DNA of 7,614 nucleotides. Source: Armatimonadota bacterium (GTDB lineage: Bacteria; Armatimonadota; Armatimonadia; Armatimonadales; Armatimonadaceae). The notes beneath the pieces were generated by a model. That model saw nothing but the letters and a program-made list of their open reading frames with translations. It was not told the origin of the DNA and did no database searches. The stretch spans positions 1 to 7,614 of the forward strand of contig JACMIS010000637.1 in the NCBI GenBank assembly GCA_014381035.1, given 5' to 3'. Made by a program: the position numbers and the translations under genes. Shown here piece by piece: positions 5,373 to 7,614 of this stretch; position 1 is the stretch's first letter; every line of letters begins with the position of its first letter.

Positions 5373-6587
5373 CTAGATCCCTTCCCCGTCCAGCCCGTCC
5401 GCGGAGTATATCCCGGTCGCCATCTGCCAGATCACCGAGAGCGCGGCCCGGGCATCCCCGGCGGCCCTGTGTCCGCCTCCTAGCGGTTGCCAGGTATAAG
5501 ACCGGAAATAGGAATGCCACTGTCCGCAGAATGCGGAATATGGCTCCATGATGTCGCTCCAGACCATCGACTTTTCGATTTCGCGGACTACATGATTGGT
5601 GCGGTTTCGCTCGTCCCAGAACCGATCCTGCGCCGCGGTCATGTCCGCCGCTTCTTCCGAGGTCCGGCACATCAAACCGTGTTCCGCGGCTTCGGCCTCG
5701 CTTGGTAAAGCGTCCGCCCAGGTCAGCAGCTTCCCATCCTTACCACGAACGTAGCCCCCGTACAGGCCGACATGGAAATAAGTATCGATGCGCGGCGGTT
5801 CGGCGACAGGCACGGCGTGATCCCAGTGCGCGGCGCGGATCATTCGCCCGACCATCGAGTCGTCGAAATCGCAGGAATAGGCGTAAAGAGGTCTGCCGCC
5901 CGTCAAAAGTGCAGCGACCTGTTGCCAGACTTCCCGCGCGTCCGGTGCGTTCGCGACGTCGTCGCCGCCGATCCCGTGTATCCAGGTCGCATCCATGCCA
6001 TGCCGGGGCTTCACCAGCGTCTCGAAAACGGCGTCGCCGGTGACCGAATCGATGACCGCGATCTCGATTATTTCGGCGGTGGACGTTTCGAGCAGTCCCG
6101 TCGTTTCGGTGTCCACGACGTAGAACGGTTTGGCGAGTGCCCGCCGCGCCCAGAGGATGCAATCATCTTTGTCTTCGCGGCGCATTTCGCGGAACTCGTT
6201 TTCGCGCTCACGCTCGATGCAATCATAGCACTGCCCATACTGGAGACAGCTCAGCGTTTCTTTGACCTGCTTGCAGTCCGAGCATGTGCGTTTTTTGATG
6301 TGGGCGGCTTCGAGTGCGGCGAGTGCCTTCGCCCGCGCCGCCTCGGACATCACGCGTTTCGGTTTCGCATCGGCGACGGCGTACAGATCGTAGCAGCGTT
6401 CCCGCCGCCCACGCCCGTAACCGATTGTTGCGACAGGCGGGGATCCGGGCTTGAGCTTTTGTTCGGACAGTTGCGTCTTCGTCGCAAGCGTAGGTTTGCC
6501 GGTCGCGGGGTCGACGGGTATCTGGTCCCACCATTTGTAGGAAATCGGCTCGGCGGAACGTCCCGTTCCGGCATCGATGGTAGCCAT
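5373..6587 (-). CDS. DnaQ-like DEDDh 3'-5' exonuclease with N-terminal Cys cluster
   Basis: This 404-residue protein has an exonuclease core from about residue 155. Exo I is VVDTETTGL with D159 and E161, followed by EIIEIAVID. Exo II is in YSCDFDDSM (D242 most likely). Exo III is HRAAGDARAAL with H373 and D378, i.e. the DEDDh subtype. These enzymes remove nucleotides from 3' ends using two metal ions and serve in proofreading or repair. Ahead of it lies an N-terminal region of about 150 residues with a likely zinc-binding cluster (C102, C105, C114, C120, C123; CxxC at both ends) and an upstream segment (RRERCYDLYAVADAKPKRV) of unknown role. The start at 6587 has GAGG 8 nt upstream and lies 9 bp after the preceding stop. 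Exonuclease function is well supported; the substrate is unknown. Confidence 0.88.
   Translation of the reverse strand: MATIDAGTGRSAEPISYKWWDQIPVDPATGKPTLATKTQLSEQKLKPGSPPVATIGYGRGRRERCYDLYAVADAKPKRVMSEAARAKALAALEAAHIKKRTCSDCKQVKETLSCLQYGQCYDCIERERENEFREMRREDKDDCILWARRALAKPFYVVDTETTGLLETSTAEIIEIAVIDSVTGDAVFETLVKPRHGMDATWIHGIGGDDVANAPDAREVWQQVAALLTGGRPLYAYSCDFDDSMVGRMIRAAHWDHAVPVAEPPRIDTYFHVGLYGGYVRGKDGKLLTWADALPSEAEAAEHGLMCRTSEEAADMTAAQDRFWDERNRTNHVVREIEKSMVWSDIMEPYSAFCGQWHSYFRSYTWQPLGGGHRAAGDARAALSVIWQMATGIYSADGLDGEGI
6188..6207. repeat. Possible degenerate third copy of the palindrome
   Basis: CGCGGAAC-TC-GTTTTCGCGC is an imperfect inverted repeat resembling copies 1 and 2, in the exonuclease gene, where the - strand frame gives RENEF instead of RENSF. 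The similarity is partial and may be chance. Confidence 0.35.
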
Positions 6588-6596
6588 AGTATTGCC

Positions 6597-6923
6597 TCAG
6601 ATGATCAGTGCTCGCGGGTCGGTGAACGGGAGGTCGCGCGAATGGCTCCGCCATTTCGCCTGCTCAGCGGTGCCGTCCGGGTGCGTCAATATCGCGGTCG
6701 GTACGCCATCCGTCTCGGCTTGCGAAAACGAGTTTTCGCGCGTCGTATCCTGGATCTCCTGCGCGGCTTCGAGCGCGTGAACTCTCTCGACCAGGGCGAC
6801 GCAGACGGGCGAATCCGTCTCTTCATCCGGGATCTGGTTGAGCGCGTGCATCGCGGCTTCCAGTTCCATCAGGAGCCGGTCGCGGGAGTACGATAAAATT
6901 TCAATGTTTTGTTCGTGCGTCAT
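6597..6923 (-). CDS. Small helical hypothetical protein with RENSFSQ and LTHPD motifs
   Basis: This 108-residue protein is second in the - strand operon. Its ATG overlaps the TGA of the HTH gene by one base (TGATG), and a purine-rich SD (AAGGG, 5 nt spacing) precedes it, so coupling is likely. Residues 1-60 are predicted amphipathic helix (EQNIEILSYSRDRLLMELEAAMHAL and VALVERVHALEAAQEI), possibly a coiled coil. RENSFSQ (62-68) is encoded by the 21-nt palindromic repeat; LTHPD is at 79-83. The C-terminus (AKWRSHSRDLPFTDPRALII) is polar with a Pro-containing tail. I recognise no family. Context suggests a role with the exonuclease or in early phage control. Confidence 0.75.
   Translation of the reverse strand: MTHEQNIEILSYSRDRLLMELEAAMHALNQIPDEETDSPVCVALVERVHALEAAQEIQDTTRENSFSQAETDGVPTAILTHPDGTAEQAKWRSHSRDLPFTDPRALII
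6720..6740. repeat. Copy 2 of the 21-nt palindromic repeat
   Basis: Identical to 5325-5345 and in the same - strand reading frame, giving RENSFSQ at residues 62-68 of the 108-residue protein. Flanking bases differ on both sides, so the identity is sharply bounded. Confidence 0.9.
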
Positions 6924-7258
6924 CAGTTCCCTTCCCCCGAAAAAACGCGGTCCAGGTCGGCGCGCCGGACCCGCACCCTGCCCCCTTTGCCCGCACTGGT
7001 ACGCATCGCGGGGAGCCGCTTCGACCGCACCGCGCGAAGGATCGTCTCCTCATGCAGATGGAGATATGCCGCAGCATCCTGGACGGTCAATGTCGTTTCG
7101 GATTCGATCTCGGTCGCGACGGCCTCCATCATGTTCGCCAACTGGTGAAAATCCTCCGAACTAGAGTATTCGGAGGTGTCACCATCGAGCCGCCTGCCCT
7201 CGTTGCGTAGAAGCCGCGCGGCCATCCGCATGACCCGCGTCCGTTGTAATTCCGTCAT
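6923..7258 (-). CDS. Excisionase-family helix-turn-helix DNA-binding protein
   Basis: The protein has 111 residues from the ATG at 7258. Residues 56-105 match the winged HTH of excisionase/MerR-like small proteins: TLTVQDAAAYLHLHEETILRAVRS (first and recognition helices), then RLPAMRT...GRVRVRRADLDRVF (wing and last helix). Such proteins bind short repeats in DNA, bend it, and either control integrase direction or regulate transcription. The N-terminal part (1-55) is helical and has no assignment. A longer in-frame start at 7315 is rejected because its extra residues (MNKRKINVAFCCFLWHNSD) cover the promoter. The chosen ATG lies 6 nt after a -10-like hexamer with no SD, so a leaderless transcript is likely. 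It leads the - strand operon. No integrase is seen here, so 'excisionase' is a fold name, not a proven role. Confidence 0.85.
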   Translation of the reverse strand: MTELQRTRVMRMAARLLRNEGRRLDGDTSEYSSSEDFHQLANMMEAVATEIESETTLTVQDAAAYLHLHEETILRAVRSKRLPAMRTSAGKGGRVRVRRADLDRVFSGEGN

Positions 7259-7264
7259 GTCGCT

Positions 7265-7293
7265 ATTGTGCCACAAGAAGCAACAAAAAGCAA
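7265..7293 (-). promoter_or_regulatory. Promoter of the - strand operon
   Basis: On the - strand, TTGCTT (7288-7293) is followed after 17 bp by CACAAT (7265-7270), then AGCGAC and the ATG at 7258. Transcription would start at or next to the ATG. The stretch ACAATAGCG is identical to that at 5010-5018. Confidence 0.55.
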
Positions 7294-7294
7294 C
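7278..7294. repeat. Direct repeat AAGCAAC with 10-bp period
   Basis: AAGCAAC occurs at 7278-7284 and 7288-7294, one helical turn apart and covering the -35 hexamer of the - strand promoter. This is a plausible operator for a regulator, perhaps the HTH protein itself. Confidence 0.45.
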
Positions 7295-7324
7295 ATTTAT
7301 TTTCCGCTTGTTCAAAGTAGCACT

Positions 7325-7330
7325 TAGTTT
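7325..7330 (+). promoter_or_regulatory. Possible -10 element for the leaderless + strand gene
   Basis: TAGTTT is followed by ATAGAC and the ATG at 7337, matching the TANNNT-then-start spacing of leaderless genes. No good -35 is visible, and no SD precedes the ATG. Confidence 0.35.
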
Positions 7331-7336
7331 ATAGAC

Positions 7337-7614
7337 ATGGAAATCATAATCGATAATCGGGCCGCTTTCGACGCGGCCACCCGGGTCTTCGTGCTCGCGC
7401 CGAACCAGGACACCCTCCTACTGCTCAACATGGCGACAAGCCGAATGTTCAACGTGATATCGAGCGATGTCATTGCCGCCGCCGCCGCCGCCGAAGATTT
7501 CCGCGAACCGTCTTCGAACGACTTCAGCGCGTTCCGGGCGACGTTCGATCGGCCGCTGTCCGCCGCCGAACAAAACGAAGCCGGCGCGGCGATCGGGTAC
7601 GCGCTCCGCATCTA
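7337..7614 (+). CDS. Unrecognised gene, 3' end beyond the window
   Basis: An open frame of 92 codons runs from the ATG at 7337 to the window edge with no stop. It shows strong G/C preference at third positions (GAC GCG GCC ACC CGG GTC TTC GTG CTC), unlike the opposite-strand frame, which I take as its shadow. The protein begins MEIIIDNRAAFDAATRVFVLAPNQDTLLLLNMATSRMF; it contains an Ala6 run (47-52) from six GCC codons (7475-7492) and the segment FRATFDRPLSAAEQNEAGAAIGYALRI. No signal peptide or clear motif is visible and I recognise no family. It is divergent from the HTH-led operon and shares a 78-bp control region with it, so it may be the first gene of an oppositely directed early operon. 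Confidence 0.65.
   Translation, partial: MEIIIDNRAAFDAATRVFVLAPNQDTLLLLNMATSRMFNVISSDVIAAAAAAEDFREPSSNDFSAFRATFDRPLSAAEQNEAGAAIGYALRI

Larger units (their letters stand above)
7259..7336. promoter_or_regulatory. Divergent intergenic control region
   Basis: These 78 bp, AT-rich compared with the genes, separate the HTH-led - strand operon from the + strand gene. They hold the - strand promoter, the AAGCAAC direct repeat and a candidate -10 for the + strand gene. A geometry like this, next to a small DNA-binding protein, is typical of a phage early switch. Confidence 0.55.

Noticed and set aside
5772..6896. Long + strand open frame (374 codons) opposite the exonuclease and small genes
   Set aside because: It lies opposite genes with clear motifs and SD signals; its product is Arg-rich without domain pattern. 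Long antisense frames are common in GC-rich DNA.
7259..7315. N-terminal extension of the HTH protein (19 residues)
   Set aside because: It would put the promoter-like elements inside the gene and adds a sequence unlike the family.
7324..7611. - strand open frame of 95 codons at the right edge
   Set aside because: The + strand frame from 7337 has the stronger G/C third-position bias and a clear start; the - strand frame is its shadow and would cover the divergent promoter.
1..7614. CRISPR array, tRNA, rRNA or insertion sequence
   Set aside because: No regularly spaced repeats, cloverleaf-like segments, transposase-like product or terminal inverted repeats with target duplications were seen by reading both strands.

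Overview
The window looks like part of a tailed-phage genome or prophage with GC-rich coding sequence (third codon positions mostly G or C). The phage reading rests on three things: a late-type module of tail/host-contact protein, small membrane proteins and a murein-active enzyme on the + strand; a compact early-type operon on the - strand headed by an excisionase-family DNA-binding protein; and tight gene packing. The host cannot be named. Two or three operon-leading starts sit only 5-6 nt after a -10-like hexamer (TANNNT or close to it), while internal genes carry Shine-Dalgarno (SD) motifs. That would suit a host that uses leaderless mRNAs, such as Deinococcota or Actinomycetota, but this is inference.

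Layout. 1-2667 (+): 3' part of a very large protein with an SGNH/GDSL esterase domain, Ig-like modules, a chitobiase-C-terminal-like module and a phage-type C-terminal beta domain, probably a tail fibre or host-surface enzyme. 2678-3064 (+): small protein with one membrane segment and a coiled coil. 3106-3378 (-): small gene antisense to the run of late genes. 3409-3849 (+): holin-like membrane protein. It overlaps the VRR-NUC nuclease gene 3689-4207 (+) by 161 nt. 4193-4335: AT-rich hairpin cluster. 4382-4966 (+): L,D-transpeptidase-like enzyme, probably the murein-active lysis protein. 5006-5127: extended -10 promoter, 9-codon reading frame, 14-bp hairpin and strong terminator, which together could be a small RNA. 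5127-7258 (-): four-gene operon (HTH protein, helical small protein, DnaQ-like exonuclease, small protein) with starts and stops touching or nearly so. 7259-7336: divergent promoter region. 7337-end (+): 5' part of an unrecognised gene.

How it fits together. The + strand module would expose, permeabilise and digest the host envelope: esterase on the outside, holin-like and coiled-coil membrane proteins in the inner membrane, and a murein enzyme. The - strand operon would act in DNA metabolism and its control. The two transcription units converge on the terminator near 5100. The most unusual structural signals are a 21-nt palindromic repeat shared by two - strand genes in the same reading frame, the matching -10/ATG arrangement at two separate starts, mutually exclusive hairpins at 4193-4227, and the candidate small RNA.
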